From Micractinium sp. NFX-FRZ (lineage: Eukaryota > Chlorophyta > Trebouxiophyceae > Chlorellales > Chlorellaceae): a stretch of 64,000 nucleotides of DNA. The notes beneath the pieces were generated by a model, which worked only from the letters and a program-made list of their open reading frames with translations, was not told the origin of the DNA and made no database searches. Location of the stretch: the NCBI GenBank assembly GCA_029339195.1, contig JAPTJF010000099.1, positions 1 through 64,000 on the forward strand, read 5' to 3'. Numbering within the stretch: the first letter of the stretch is position 1; every line of letters starts with the position of its first letter. A program made the translations under genes and the position numbers. Shown piece after piece: positions 22,208 through 33,566 of the stretch.

Positions 22208-23057
22208 ATGTCCAGCGCAGACCCTGCCGGCGGCAGTGGGAGCGCGCTTGACAAGCTGAAAGGGTGGGTGGGCCTGCCCACGGGTGCTGCCGGCGGTATG
22301 AAGCCCATCCAGACCCAGAAGGGCGGCCTTGAGCGCCAGAACAGTTTCCCAGAGGTGGGTGAGATCAGTTCCATCCCCCAGGTGGGACTGCCGCTTTCAC
22401 GTGTTTCCGCCGCCGCCACCGCCGTGCGTCCCGCCCGTCCGCTCCCGCACTTGCACATGCCGCCGCCATGTATCTCGGAACCTCGCAGCGTGCACGTCGG
22501 CACGTATGGCAGTCTGATGTTGCTTTTACTCATCAGTGTGTCATATTGATGGAGTCCCAAGGCTTACTTTTCAACAACCTCGGCCGGCTGCGCTGGCGCC
22601 AAAGCTGCGCCGCCGCACCCAAACAAAGCTGCGCCGCCGCATCCAAAGTGCTGCCCTGATCCCACCATCTCTGCTTTGTCCCACCTTCTTGTCTGCGCGC
22701 AGATCTGCTCCACCCCGAGCGAGGTGGGCATCTTTGAGGTGGCTCACAACAAGGCACGCGGGCCGGATGGCAAGTTCTCATGGAAGAAGGTGCGAGTGCG
22801 GGGTGCTGAATGCTGGATGCTGGGTTCGGGGTGTGGATGGTGAAGTTTAAAAAAGAAAAAACAAAAAAAATATGCCAGTGTGGCGTGTCACTGGCACGTG
22901 TGCTGCACCAGTGAAGCGTGCGGTTGGCTTCCTGTTGCAGTTCTTCTTTGAGGCCCCTGGCAGGCCCGACACACCCAGAAGCGGCGCGGCCACAAATGGT
23001 GGGGCAGCCGCAGCGGCCGGCAGCTCCACCAGCACCAGCAGCACAGCGCCGCAGTGA
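22208..23057 (+). CDS. Small protein of unknown function (116 aa)
   Basis: Exons 22208-22354, 22703-22789 and 22941-23057 join in phase. The middle exon encodes ICSTPSEVGIFEVAHNKARG then PDGKFSWKK, followed by FFFEAPGRP; this charged and aromatic core looks conserved, while both ends are Gly/Ser/Ala-rich and probably disordered. No signal peptide or membrane segment is seen. I do not recognise the family. Exon 1 could extend to 22381 using a second donor, adding nine residues (VGEISSIPQ). The coding case rests on phase-consistent splice sites and start and stop placement, not on a known domain. Confidence 0.6.
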
Positions 23058-23517
23058 GAGGCTCGGCACGGCCTGCTTGGCCAAATGTAGCCTTCGCCTG
23101 CTCGCACTCGGGTACCCCCCGTCTGCCGCCCACAATAACCGCGCATTCCCAGGCTGGCGGCAGGAGTCGCTGCAGCCGCCCACCCGGCGCCTGAAGGCCC
23201 GGGGTCTGTGAGGGTGGCAAACGTCTGTACCACAACACAGCACACCAACCAGCACCCACAACGAACCAGCTGTAGCATCCGGGCCCCACAACAGCAGCAC
23301 CAAATACACAGCAGCACATGGCGCTTTTCCCTCGGTTGCCTGCCCCCGCCCCCCTTGCCCGTTTTGTGTCCAACCACGCACGCCCTGTGCCTGCCTGCCC
23401 CAGCTGCGAAGCACTAATGTATGTGCCGCTCTGGGCGCCTGCGCAGCCCCTGCCTTTTTCGCTGTGTCTTATTCTGTACCTCTTTTTCTGCCAGCCCCCG
23501 CCCAACAATGCACTTGC

Positions 23518-23522
23518 TGTAA
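23518..23522 (+). terminator. TGTAA signal in the gap between the 116-aa gene and APH-1
   Basis: TGTAA occurs 460 bases past the stop of the small gene in the 560-base gap before the convergent APH-1 stop. It is the only such motif I found in the gap on the plus strand. Confidence 0.35.
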
Positions 23523-23615
23523 GCCGAGCATTATAACACGTTCTAGACAGGCAGACTGGAGCGACTTCAGCGCAAAGCAGTGAAAGGGAGCTGGAAGAAT
23601 CTGACAGGACACGCA

Positions 23616-24911
23616 CTATCGCACCCTGCTGGCCAGCGCAGCGGCAGAAGTCATGCCGCCTTCACTGATGCCTGCCCGCTCGCCGCTCGCCCTGCTGCTG
23701 CCGTCATGATCTCCATCACCTGCCTGCCCGGTGCTGCTGCCCGGGCGCCGCAGCCGCGGCACAGACGTAGTGCGCTGCCACCACACCCGCCCCGCCGCGC
23801 CTGCCACCGCCCCGCCGCATGCCAGCACCAGCGGCACTGACACCAGGCACCCGCCGTCGGCAAAGTTGACGAGCGTGAGCAGCGCTGCCAGGGTGTGTGC
23901 TGCGGGTGCTACCAGCGCGAGCTTCATCTGGCGCCGCTCCAGCCCATCAAACCACAGCACCATAGCGCCTGTGAGCAGGGCGGCCAAGCCCAGCGTGCAC
24001 AGCGCACCCACCGTGAAGTACGACAGCCGCGGGCAGCGTGGGTTGTAGATGGTGCCGCTGTCTAGCGACAGCGGCAGCCAAGCCAAGAAGAAGAAGGCGG
24101 TGTGTGCGGCCCCGTGGCTGAAGCCGTAGGAGAGGGCGAGGGAGAAGCGGTCGGCGGTGGTGAGCGGCGCGTCGTGCTGCTCCCGCGCCATGCGGTCCAG
24201 CACCCGCATGCTCAGTCTGCACGCAGGGAGGGGGCCAGCATGCGGCGGCGAAGTATGCTGTCAGGACAATGAAGTAGTGCCAGACGCGCTGGAAATGCAA
24301 GCTGCAGTTGCGGGTGGGATAGAACGTGTGCAGCGTAGCGTCGGCGCCACCGGTGTAACCCCGCCTGCCTCATCAGAACCCCTGCACTTCCGCCCAGCTG
24401 CCTTGCCTGTGGAAACGCCAAATGCCCACCCGTGCCAGCTCCTGGATGAGCACTGCCACAATGATCAGGCCGGCATAGGGCCCTGGCGAGGGAGTGAGCG
24501 GTGCCCACGCTGCAAGGGTGAGGGTGGAAGGCGTGAACGAGGTTGGCGGCAGGCACACCAATACTTGGGGCAACAGAACTGCGATACGGCAGCAGAAGGA
24601 GCGCAGGCAGGTGCTCACCTCGGAATAGGGATGATACTATGAAGAGCGTGACCAGCCAGTAGAAAGCGCTGCAGGGGAAAAGGGAGCGAGGGCGAGCGAC
24701 AGGTATGGTTGGGCTCCCGCCGGCGCCGCTACCTGCTGCCCGCAGCCCCAGCGCCCGTGCGAGTGCCCAATGGCTTCCGGCACATTGACACCGCCCACCT
24801 GCCCAGCGTCAGCAGCACCAGGAAGGACTTGCGCGCGATGCAGGCCAAGAAGACTGCTGCCAGGGGGCCGCACCCCAGCAGCAGCAGCCCAAAGAAGCCG
24901 GCCAGTCCCAT
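23616..24911 (-). CDS. APH1: APH-1 subunit of gamma-secretase
   Basis: Minus exons 24911-24799, 24668-24619, 24509-24407 and 24216-23616 give 288 aa. APH-1 is the multi-pass scaffold of the presenilin (gamma-secretase) intramembrane protease. Hydrophobic segments: MGLAGFFGLLLLGCGPLAAV (1-20 onward), SAFYWLVTLFIVSSLF, PYAGLIIVAVLIQELARV, then ALSYGFSHGAAHTAFFFLAW, YFTVGALCTLGLAALLTG, VAPAAHTLAALLTLV and CLVSVPLVLACGGAVAG. The GFSHG in the fourth matches the conserved GxxxG of APH-1, and His residues lie in the expected helices. The last 55 residues form a polar tail not seen in animal APH-1. Intron 3 must use a GC donor (CAG-GCAAGG). It is divergent from the dynamin-like gene with 245 bases between starts. 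The call rests on motif recognition over the central part. Confidence 0.8.
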
Positions 24912-25156
24912 GATCGATGACGGGAGCAGCAAACGAAGGGCGTGGGCCAGGAGTGCCTGTACATGAGAGTCAAGCATGAGGTGTCCGCCCTGCTGGCATT
25001 TCTCCTTCCTCCAGACGCCCCTGGTCTCGCTACCACTCTCGTGTGCACTGTCGGCTGGAGCTGGGAGGATTCTGACCGCGCCAGGACTCTCACCTCACCC
25101 TCAAGCCCTTCGATCGTCGATTTTGGGGGCCTCTTGCGGGCCTGGCGCCAGGCGCC
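24912..25156. promoter_or_regulatory. Shared promoter between APH-1 and the dynamin-like gene
   Basis: These 245 bases separate two divergent ATGs. They contain no GxxxxGKS-type P-loop or other GTPase exon on either strand, which matters for the truncated dynamin-like protein. Confidence 0.5.
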
Positions 25157-28100
25157 ATGGACGAAACGATAGCCATAGAGGCCAAGCACCTCCAAGAGGT
25201 GCGCCGCGATAAGTGGGGACTGCTGCCAGTGAGGGTCCAACCACCGTGTGAGGAGACCGGGGCGCGTCTGCGAGCTGCGCGCCGAGCTCTGAAGGCGGAT
25301 CAACGGCTCGTGAAGCGGGCTTGCCGGCGGGCAGGGCAGCCGAAGAGAGGAGGGCCCAGGGGAAACCGGGCCGGCGCTGCGCCGCTGGCGGGTGGCCGCG
25401 GCACTGGGCAAGGCCCCTCCGTGTGCTGCCAGCCTCCCTTCCCCTTCTCATGCACCGTCTTCGCACTCGTATGTGCAGGTGGTGCACCGGTTGACGGACC
25501 GGCGCATTGCAGTGGAGAAGGAGCTGGCGGCGCTGGGCGAGGCCAAGAAGGGGGCGCAGGACATTTTCCGGCACTGCCGCGGCTTTGAGCGCGCCTACTC
25601 GATCATGCTGCAGGCACGTGGGTGCTTGGGGTCTACTCTGAAAGTGCAGTTCACGGGGTTCTGCAAAAAGCGCTGCAGCCAGAAGCCAAGCTGTTTGCAC
25701 CAGTTGGGTGCTGCAAGAGTGCCCGCTGCCTGCTAGCCTCTGGCCTCCCTGAAGCTGCCCTGCCCGGCTGTCTGCCTGCCTGCAGGAGGCCACCACTGCC
25801 TTTAAGATCCGTGCCGTGGTGGAGGGCACGCTGCCCGACTCTCTGCACAAGATCCCCATTGAGAAGCGCTTCACCAAGGCGTACGTGCGCGAGGTGCGAG
25901 CCTGCCTCGGGCTGAGCCTGGTGGCAGCAGGTGGAGGAGGGTGCTGTCAAGGGCTGTTGGGTGGAGTGGGGCAGGCAGGTCAGCTGCCTTGTTGAACACT
26001 GCTATGTGCGCGTGCTTTGTGTGCTGCTGAGATTTATGTGCTTTCCTGTGCCCCCACCGCTGCAGATCTGCCGCCAGGCCGACGGCTTCCAGCCGCACCT
26101 TGTGTCTCCCGAGCGGGGCATCAAGCGGCTGGTGCAGGAGGCGATGCTGCTGACCAGCCCGCACGTGCACCGCTTTGTGGACGAGATCCACCTGGTGCTC
26201 ATGGAGACTGTGCGGGAGTCTGCCCGCCGCTCCGTGCTCACCGAGGCGGGCATCAGCGTGGGCAGTGGCTCCGACGGCGGCAAGGGGATGGAGTTCCTGC
26301 GGCTCAAGGGGTTTGAGAATGCGGTGATCCAGGCCGCCTGCAGGGCGCTGGATGAGTGGAAGGACGAGGCGCACAAGGGTGAGCGGGCGGGTGTGGCGTC
26401 AGAGGGCCCGCCGGCGGGGAGTGGGGTGGCTGAGGAGCACGTGGGTGCTGCGGGCAGTTACGGGGTTGCGCAAGCAGGGCAACTTGTGAAACCTTCTATG
26501 CACAGCAGAGCTGGCACCTGTGCTCACCATGTTTCTCCCTGCATGCCTGCGTGCCGTGCTTGCTGCCTCGCCCTTTGCCCGCTTGCCCACCGTTGTGCTG
26601 TTCCCTCTTGCATTTTGACCCATGCAGTGGCGGAGACGATGGTGCAGATGGAGTGCGACTACGTGACCCCCTCCTTCTTCCGGGAGCTGGAGAAGGAGTA
26701 CCAGAGCGGGCTGATGAGCGAGGACGGCGCGCTGGACGGCGCGGTGGGCGAGGAGGACCGCATGGCACAGCTGGCGCGGGGTGAGCAGTGGGCGATCGAG
26801 CGTTGGGTGAGGGTAAGGGTTTGGTACAGATCATGGCCTTTTAGAGTGCATTTGTGGGTGCTTTCTTCATGGCTGCTGCTTTCCAAAGTGGAAGGCATGT
26901 TTGTGACCATGCCAAGCTTGTATGTGGGCTTACACTTGGGTGTGCTGGGGCGGCAGATGGCATTCGTCGCAAGCGCAGCTGGAGGACGGACCCGGGTGCT
27001 CGTGTTAAGCCCACGGGGTGTTAAGGCGCACTGGGGGCGGAGGCCGTCCATGCTGTAGCCTGGCTCTTGTGTAAGTTGTTTGCACTTCCTGGCCCCCTTG
27101 CGCACGGCTCTGCAGGCATGCCACAGCCCGCTGGCGGTGATGATGTGGAGTCGGACGATGAGAGCGAGCCGCCTGCATCAGCTCGCTCCGCCATCAGCCG
27201 CGAGACGTCGCCGCAGGTGGGGCGTGGTCAGGGGGGCTCAGATGTCTGACGAGCAGGGGAAGTGGAGCTGATGAGTAGCAAATTGATGTGGGACAGAAAG
27301 GGGACTGGTGCGCCGGCGTGCTGAGGCATCAGCTGATGTCCATGGGGCGCACGTTGCCTGCTTGGAGACGTGCAACTTCAGCCCTGCCTGCTGCACTCAC
27401 ACCCATGCCACCCGCCTCATGCCTGCCCTGCAGGGCAAGCAACCCCACCTGCGCGACGACCTCAAGGCGGGCTGGCTGGAGAAGCGCAGCGGCGACAGCA
27501 GCAACCTGAACGCGCTGCCAGTGGACAGCTGGAAGTGGCAGCGCCGCTGGTTTGTGCTTGCCATGGAGTCGGGCTTCCTCTACTACTTCAAGAGCCCCGA
27601 GCAGATGTCCACGCCAGGCATCTCTCCCAAGGTAGTTGCTATCTGTCCGACCCGCATGCCCGCTGCCCACCGCTGCGCCTGCGCCTGCTGCTGCGCCGCA
27701 CGCTGCCTGCCGCTGGATCGAGATCTGCGTGGTGGCAGCGCTGCTGGGCCTGTACCCGCAGCAGTACTGCCATGCTGGGCGCATCTGACGCATGGGCCGC
27801 CTGTTGAAGTCAGCCACCTGCAGCGCAGCCGTGCACTCTGGGTGCACGCAGGCCGCCTTCTCATCCGCCACCCTTGCCGTGTCTGCTTTCCTGCCTGCCT
27901 GCCTGCCTATGCCACTCGCAGGTGACCATCAACCTGCGGGAGTGCATTGTGGAGGACTTTGACGCTGCCAGCCAGCCCAGCCAGAAGCGCAGCACGCAGA
28001 AGCTGGACAACAGGGCGGGCGGCACCGTGTCGCTGCTCATCCGCATCTCGCACAAGGTGGGTTGCTTCTGGGCAGGGGCCAGGCAGGGCTGGATGGCAGG

Positions 28101-30662
28101 GGGAGCACATGCACGGCAGCCAGAGGGATGGGCATACCAGCGAGCTCACTTGGGGGCCTGTAAGGCCATGAGCAGGGCACTCGCAGCATGTGCGCAGGCC
28201 CTGCTGCTGGCCTGAGCTGTGCCGCTGTTTCAGCCAAGCCTCCCACCTACACCTGCCTGCCTGAGGCATCACCTCTGTCCCGCCTTCTTACACGCGCTTT
28301 CTCCTCGCAACTTGCTCCCCAGCAGAACCCCGCCATGTCTGTGGCGAAGAACCACCACCAGATCATCCTGCGGGCGGCGGACGCGGCCGACAAGTTTGAG
28401 TGGCTGGCGCGGCTGCGCAACGCCACCGACTCTCGCGGCGGGGTCGGCAAGGCACCTCCCCTCTCCGCCACCTCCCAGCAGCTGCAGCAGCAGCAGTCCC
28501 AGCAGGGTGCCCCAGCGCGGCGGTCGACCACTGGCGGCGCTGAGGCGCCGCCGCCACCGCCGCCAACACAAGCCGAGAAGGAGAAGAAGGTAAGCGGCTG
28601 GCTGGGCGATGGCCTCGGGACGTGGTCTGGGCAGAGGTGGTGCCTGCTGCCTGCCCTTTCATCAGCAAGGGCTGGAACCTTGCAGCCGCTGCCTGGCTGC
28701 CTGCAACTCGCCCACTGCTGCTTGGTTGCACACCACTCACCTGCCCTTGCATCATGGGCACCACCTGCGCTGTGTTCACTTTGCAGGGCAATGTTGACAT
28801 GCAATGGAGGGACATTTGTCTGCTGTTTGTCCGCGCACCCCCGCCTTGCTCACAACCTCATGTGCCATTCTGTGCTGTGTTTGGTGTCGTGCAGGGCATC
28901 TTTGGGCGTGCAATGGAGAAGATGTCGGATCGGTTTGGCGGCTTTGGCGGCAGCAAGCTGGGCAGCATGACCGAGGTGGGTGCGGGGGGGGGACAGAGGG
29001 GCGCTCTTGGCTTACTGTGCATGCTGAGTACGGTGCATTCCACGCGCCTTCCCAGCCGTAGCATGCTTGGTCTGCGCCGATTTAACAAGCCGGCGCAGCC
29101 CCCTTCCGCCCTGCTTCTGGTGCCCTTGTGCATCCTCATCTGCTGCTGGCACCTATACGAACGTCACCTCTGCCCTACTCCTTTGTTTGTGGCCGTCTCC
29201 CGCACCCTGCTCCCCTGGGTTGTGCCCTGGCATAGGTGGGCGGCATTGTGGATCATGAGGGCTGCTTAGAGTTCTCACCGTGGCCCAGTCCCCCCACCCT
29301 ACCCCGGTTGCTGCTCACCTTCTCACCTTCTGCCTGCGCCTGGCACTGTCCTGTCATGCAGGTGGGCAGCATTGAGGACCTGGAGGTGTACTATGAGCGC
29401 CTGGGCACCTTCACAGGCCTGTACGCACGCCACATCTTCAACCGCATGGCCAAGACCGTGCCCAAGGCCATCATCCTCTGCCAGGTGAGGGAGGGCAGGC
29501 GGCTCGCGGCCTCGGGGTGGGCAGCAGGTGTGTTGGCTGCGGGCTGCCAGCTGGGGGGCAGCTGGGGTGGGTGGGCAGCTGAGAAGGGATGCAATGAGAG
29601 GCTGAACAAGGAGCGCTGCACAGCATGCATGCGATGGCAAAGTGGCAGCGCCTGGGGACAGCAAGCAGCCTGTGAAGCAGCCTTGGCGTGCAGCGTTACC
29701 TGCCCGCTCACGTGCCCCACCTGCCTGCCTGGCGCCAGGTCATCCGCTCGCGTGACCGCCTGCTGGACCAGCTGTACAACTACCTGATGGGGCTGAAGCC
29801 GTATGAGATTGACGCCCTGCTGGCGGAGGACCCCACCCTGGTCAAGAGGTGCGCAGAGGACGTGGGTGTGGGCGGCTTGGCTGGGCAAGCGTGGGCATGA
29901 CAGCTGGCTTGGGGCTGCTGGGAAGGTTGGGCTAAGTGCAGTGCATTGGCAGGGCAGGAAGCAGGACGCGGGAGCACTCCGGAGGGGACAGGGCAGAAGC
30001 TGGATGGTTGCGGCGGCAGGTGGGTCAGCAAGCGGCCCGCCTTCGCAGGTCTGAGCTGTTGCTGACAATGAACAAGCGCACACAGCTCTCACTACCTAAC
30101 ATGCACTCCGGTTGCCTCTGTTCCCACCGCTTCCCCCCGCAGGCGCAACACGGCGCAGCAAGCTGCCAAGGAGCTGTATGAGGCGCAGGAGGAGGTGAAG
30201 AAGGTGCAGGAGATCCGGGCAGCCACCTCCCCGCGTGCTGACTCAACCGCCCTCGTCTCGCTGCGTGCGCTGCTGCTGGCGGGCGCATACCCACTCATCC
30301 CTCCAGAGAAGATGCCCAAGAACGTGCAGCCAGGGTCGCTGTACGGCGCCTTTACGCCCGTCACGCTGCTGCACGGCATGGGCGACGCGGCGGGCACGGC
30401 GTTGCAGCTGGGCACAGCGGCGCTCAAGACGGGGGCTGCCAAGGTGATGGGAGCCATTGGCATGGGGCGTGGCAGCAGCGAAGGCAGCGAGAGCAGCGTG
30501 GGTGCAGCGGCAACAGAGAACGGCGCTGCGGATGGCAGCAGCCGGCCTGGCTCCGGGACTTCGGCCGCCGTGCCCGTGGCGCCCTCGCCCACCGCAGCCG
30601 CGGCCTCTGCTGCAGCCAAGCCGCGCCGGCAGCCGCCGCCGCCGCCACCCAAGATGGCGTGA
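25157..30662 (+). CDS. Dynamin-like protein: stalk, PH and GED regions, no GTPase domain
   Basis: Exons 25157-25198, 25479-25613, 25786-25893, 26066-26378, 26628-26780, 27116-27216, 27434-27631, 27922-28056, 28326-28589, 28895-28975, 29362-29484, 29739-29848, 30143-30662 give 760 aa. Residues about 15-245 resemble the dynamin middle/stalk (RRIAVEKELAAL, RGFERAYSIM, FTKAYVREICRQA, HVHRFVDEIHLVLMETV). Residues about 288-435 are a PH domain (KAGWLEKRSG, KWQRRWFVL, GFLYYFKSPEQ, HHQIILRAADAADKFEWLARL). Residues about 510-600 are the GED (VYYERLGTFTGLYARHIFNR, PKAIILCQVI, RDRLLDQLYNYL). This is the layout of plant DRP2, but the roughly 300-residue GTPase is absent and the protein begins MDETIAIEAKHLQEVVHRL. 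The C-terminus is Ala/Pro-rich. The intron after 25613 uses a GC donor. Confidence 0.85.
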
Positions 30663-30789
30663 CCTGCCTCTGGTTGGATTTCGTTCTGGCGGCCGCAACT
30701 TCTGCTGCCGCTTGTGTGTGTTACTGCGTGCGTCCCCTGACCTGCAGCTGCACTGGCCTTGGCTTGCCAGTGGGCTCCTGCCTGCCTGT

Positions 30790-30794
30790 TGTAA
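30790..30794 (+). terminator. TGTAA polyadenylation signal, dynamin-like gene
   Basis: TGTAA lies 128 bases past the stop of the dynamin-like gene and is well placed for 3' end formation. Confidence 0.6.
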
Positions 30795-31028
30795 CTGACA
30801 TGCGGTTTGCAGCAGAGGTTGTGGCGGAAGCGCCCCACATAACTCCACCACCATTGCTATTGGCGCCGAGTGCTCACGGGCCGCATATTACAGAAGCAGC
30901 CGGTGCTAAGGGTTTTTTCCCTTTGACACGTGTGTACATAACATGACAAACAATGCTATACACACAACATGACAAACAATGCTTGACAATGACCGAGTGT
31001 GCAGCAGTCCTGATACATCCATACCAGG

Positions 31029-31033
31029 TTACA
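31029..31033 (-). terminator. TGTAA polyadenylation signal (minus), membrane protein gene
   Basis: TTACA on the plus strand reads TGTAA on the minus strand, 57 bases past the stop of the membrane protein gene at 31090. Confidence 0.6.
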
Positions 31034-31089
31034 AGTGATGAGTAGAGTTATTATGGCACCGCCACAAAGGATCTGGGGCGCGTGCAGCA

Positions 31090-33041
31090 TCAGAGCACCG
31101 TGGTTAGGCACATGGCCCCAAACCACAGCACGCAACTTGCGAGGTACAGCTTCAGCTGCGCATGGCTGGCTGCTGGCCCCCGCCCCTCCACTGCCCCATG
31201 CAACTGCTGCTCCCACACCCACAGCAAGGCTAGCGGCAGCAGGCCCTGCAGCGTCAGCTGCGACCACACGCTGACAACCATGCACGACTCCAGCGGGTCG
31301 GTGGTGTGCCACATCTGCAGCGTGCCCATGGGCACCAACGCCCCGCTGCACAGCAGGCGGCAGTGGGTTGGGCGGTGGGGCCAAGACAGGCGCTGGGTTC
31401 GAGTTGGCGGCCAGCTAGCAACGGACGGTGGGCGGGGCAGGGGGTACCGCAGAGGGCCCCACGTGGCGTGCTGCTTCGGGCAGGTGGCCGGCACCCCAGG
31501 ATGGCACCGGCAGCAGCGCGCGCAGCGGAAGCAGGCACACGCGCGCGCGCTGCAGTGGCTGCTGCTGCTCACTGTGCAGGCGGGTGACAGTTCGCAGCCG
31601 GAGAACAAAGGCAGCCGGTCACTGCGCCAGCAGCTACTCACTGCGCAAGATTGAGCCAGCGGTAGAGCGCTGCAAGCGGCGCCTCTGACCCCGGCGCCTC
31701 CAGGAGCCGGTGGCACACGCGGCGGGTGGCCAGCAGCTGCATGGCGCATGGGGAGGGCGGGCAGCGGCGAGGCGGGTGGCGTTAAGGAACGTGAGGTGCA
31801 CGTGCGGCCCATGCACAGACGGAGGGTATGAGGGGCACGCAGCACACGGAGCACATGTGCGCCCATCGGTAAGAGCAAGCGCCACGGCTGGGGGCCGGGA
31901 TGCTGCCTCGCTTGCTTGCATGCTTGCTGCGCCTACGTCTGTTTGCCGCAACAAAACTTGCCAGCGGCAGCAAAGATCCTGCCTCCCAGGAGGCATGGCA
32001 TGCCGCCTGCCGGGACCCGCCCCCCTCACCGGCACAAGCGTCAGCAGCGGCAGCCGGGCGGCGTGGGAGCTGGCTAGGGGGCGCGTGAACAGCGAGTAGA
32101 GCGCCGTCCAGAGGCCTGCGCAGGGGATGCAGGGGAGGCCAGGAGGCACCAGGCGCTGCCCTCATGCAAAGCCAAGGGTAGCCCCAGGGCCGTACTCGTG
32201 CCCCGCCGGCATGGGGCCCCACTGAGTGGTGTTGCTGTGGACATGGCGGCAGGTAGGGCTGGTGCCACAGGCATGGAAGAAGCCAGCACAGGCTGCCATG
32301 CCTGTGCTGTGTGCATGCAGTGCATGCGCCAGCAGTGCAAGCGGTGGGTGGCACGCTGGCCAACCGGCACGCTCCCCTGCGCTTGCCTGTGTTGTAGATG
32401 CACAGCAGCGCCAGCAGCATCAAGGGCACGCCAGAGTGGCTGCGCAGGATGTTGGTTCCGCCATTGAGTGCTGCAGCATGCGGGTTGCATGGGGGTGGGG
32501 CGGGCGCCAAGTGGGCCGGGTCGCGCGGCAGGCAGCTGCCGGTACCGCACCCCCGCACCACCGCACGTCAACAGCGCCTGGGGCCCCAGGCTTCTGACGA
32601 GGCCCCAGGCGAGGCAGTGCAGCGCCCATGCACGGTTCACCTCCGTCCAGGGAGACGAGGATGCAGTGGAATGTGAAGACAGTCACGAGTGCCCCTCTGT
32701 ACTCGGTGTAGGTGCTGCGCCGCCGTGCCGCCAGCCACACCAAGCCCTGGGCAAACACAGAGTGGAGGCCCAGCCGCAGCGCGAGGCCTGCACATGGGCA
32801 CGCATGCAAGGCAGCCAGCTCGTTGCAACTAGGGGCTGTGGATCCATGGATGCCCTGCAGTGCGTCAATACACATCTGCTGGTGCAGTCCCGCATCATGG
32901 GGATAGTGGCGGTACACACCGCTTGCCGCCGCCCGTCGCTCAAAAGCCCCAAGCACCTGGGAGGCGCTCCTGCACGGCCGTCTTAAGCACCACCACGATC
33001 ATCCACAAGATTGCAACCAGTTGAAGCCCTGCTATGTCCAT
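31090..33041 (-). CDS. Multi-pass membrane protein of unknown function, with an apparent +1 frameshift
   Basis: Minus exons 33041-32957, 32787-32562, 32470-32387, 32115-32030, 31736-31642 and 31345-31090 give about 276 aa if one base is discounted. I count roughly seven hydrophobic segments, for example LQLVAILWMIVVVLKTAV, VTVFTFHCILVSLD, WALHCLAWGLVRSLGPQALL, GVPLMLLALLCIYNT and LTLQGLLPLALLWVWEQQL. No motif I recognise. In exon 2 the frame encoding VTVFTFHCILVSLD must shift by one base near 32645 to reach EVNRAWALHCLAWGL, which reads on naturally; all other junctions are in phase. A 46-base intron ending CGGAG would also fix the frame but lacks a good acceptor. The intron after 32387 uses a GC donor. 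Confidence 0.6.
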
Positions 33042-33566
33042 CTTTGCCGCAGCCTCGTTGGCGGTCCTGGAGGAGGGCATAATAAGCAAAACGTGGTGGG
33101 CGGGAGAGCGGGAACAAGCGTTTCGTTATATGGCGGGAGCCTCACAGGGCCTGCAAAACTAGGGCCAGGATCGCGCTCCGGCTTGGCACACCCGGTGGGT
33201 GGTATACCTGCGGCAGGGGCCATCGCCGGCCCAACGCTTCAGCATTCCTCGCAACATGAGCGCCACTATCACACTCGGGGTACGGGGCTTGCCGGAAGAC
33301 CAAAAGCACAACGCCAGAGCTCATAGTGGGCCCTGCTGCGCCCCTGCTGGGCACCCGGACGGCGCCACACCTGGGCCTCCTCCTAGCTCGATGCAGAATC
33401 TTGCAGGGACATGCAGCCAGCTGCCATGGCCGCCTCAGCAGCACCACATGCGCTGCTCAGTCTTCTTCTGTATAACACGCTGATGCGCCGGTGGATCAGG
33501 AGACGCACGCGCAGCAGAGCACGCATGGGCGCAGCCGCTGGGCAGCTGCCAATACATGCCGCCCCC

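Noticed and set aside
24218..24307. Hydrophobic stretch (HFQRVWHYFIVLTAYFAAACW) as an extra APH-1 exon
   Set aside because: It has an acceptor, but including it shifts the frame out of the conserved ALSYGFSHG exon; it lies in intron 3.
25157..25588. Unspliced 143-codon reading of the first dynamin-like exon
   Set aside because: After 25198 it turns into Arg/Gly/Pro-rich sequence and is out of frame with VVHRLTDRR; splicing at 25198 to 25479 gives a coherent stalk.
32642..32693. 46-base intron in the membrane protein gene
   Set aside because: It would repair the frame but removes a good hydrophobic helix and ends in CGGAG without a pyrimidine tract; kept only as an alternative.
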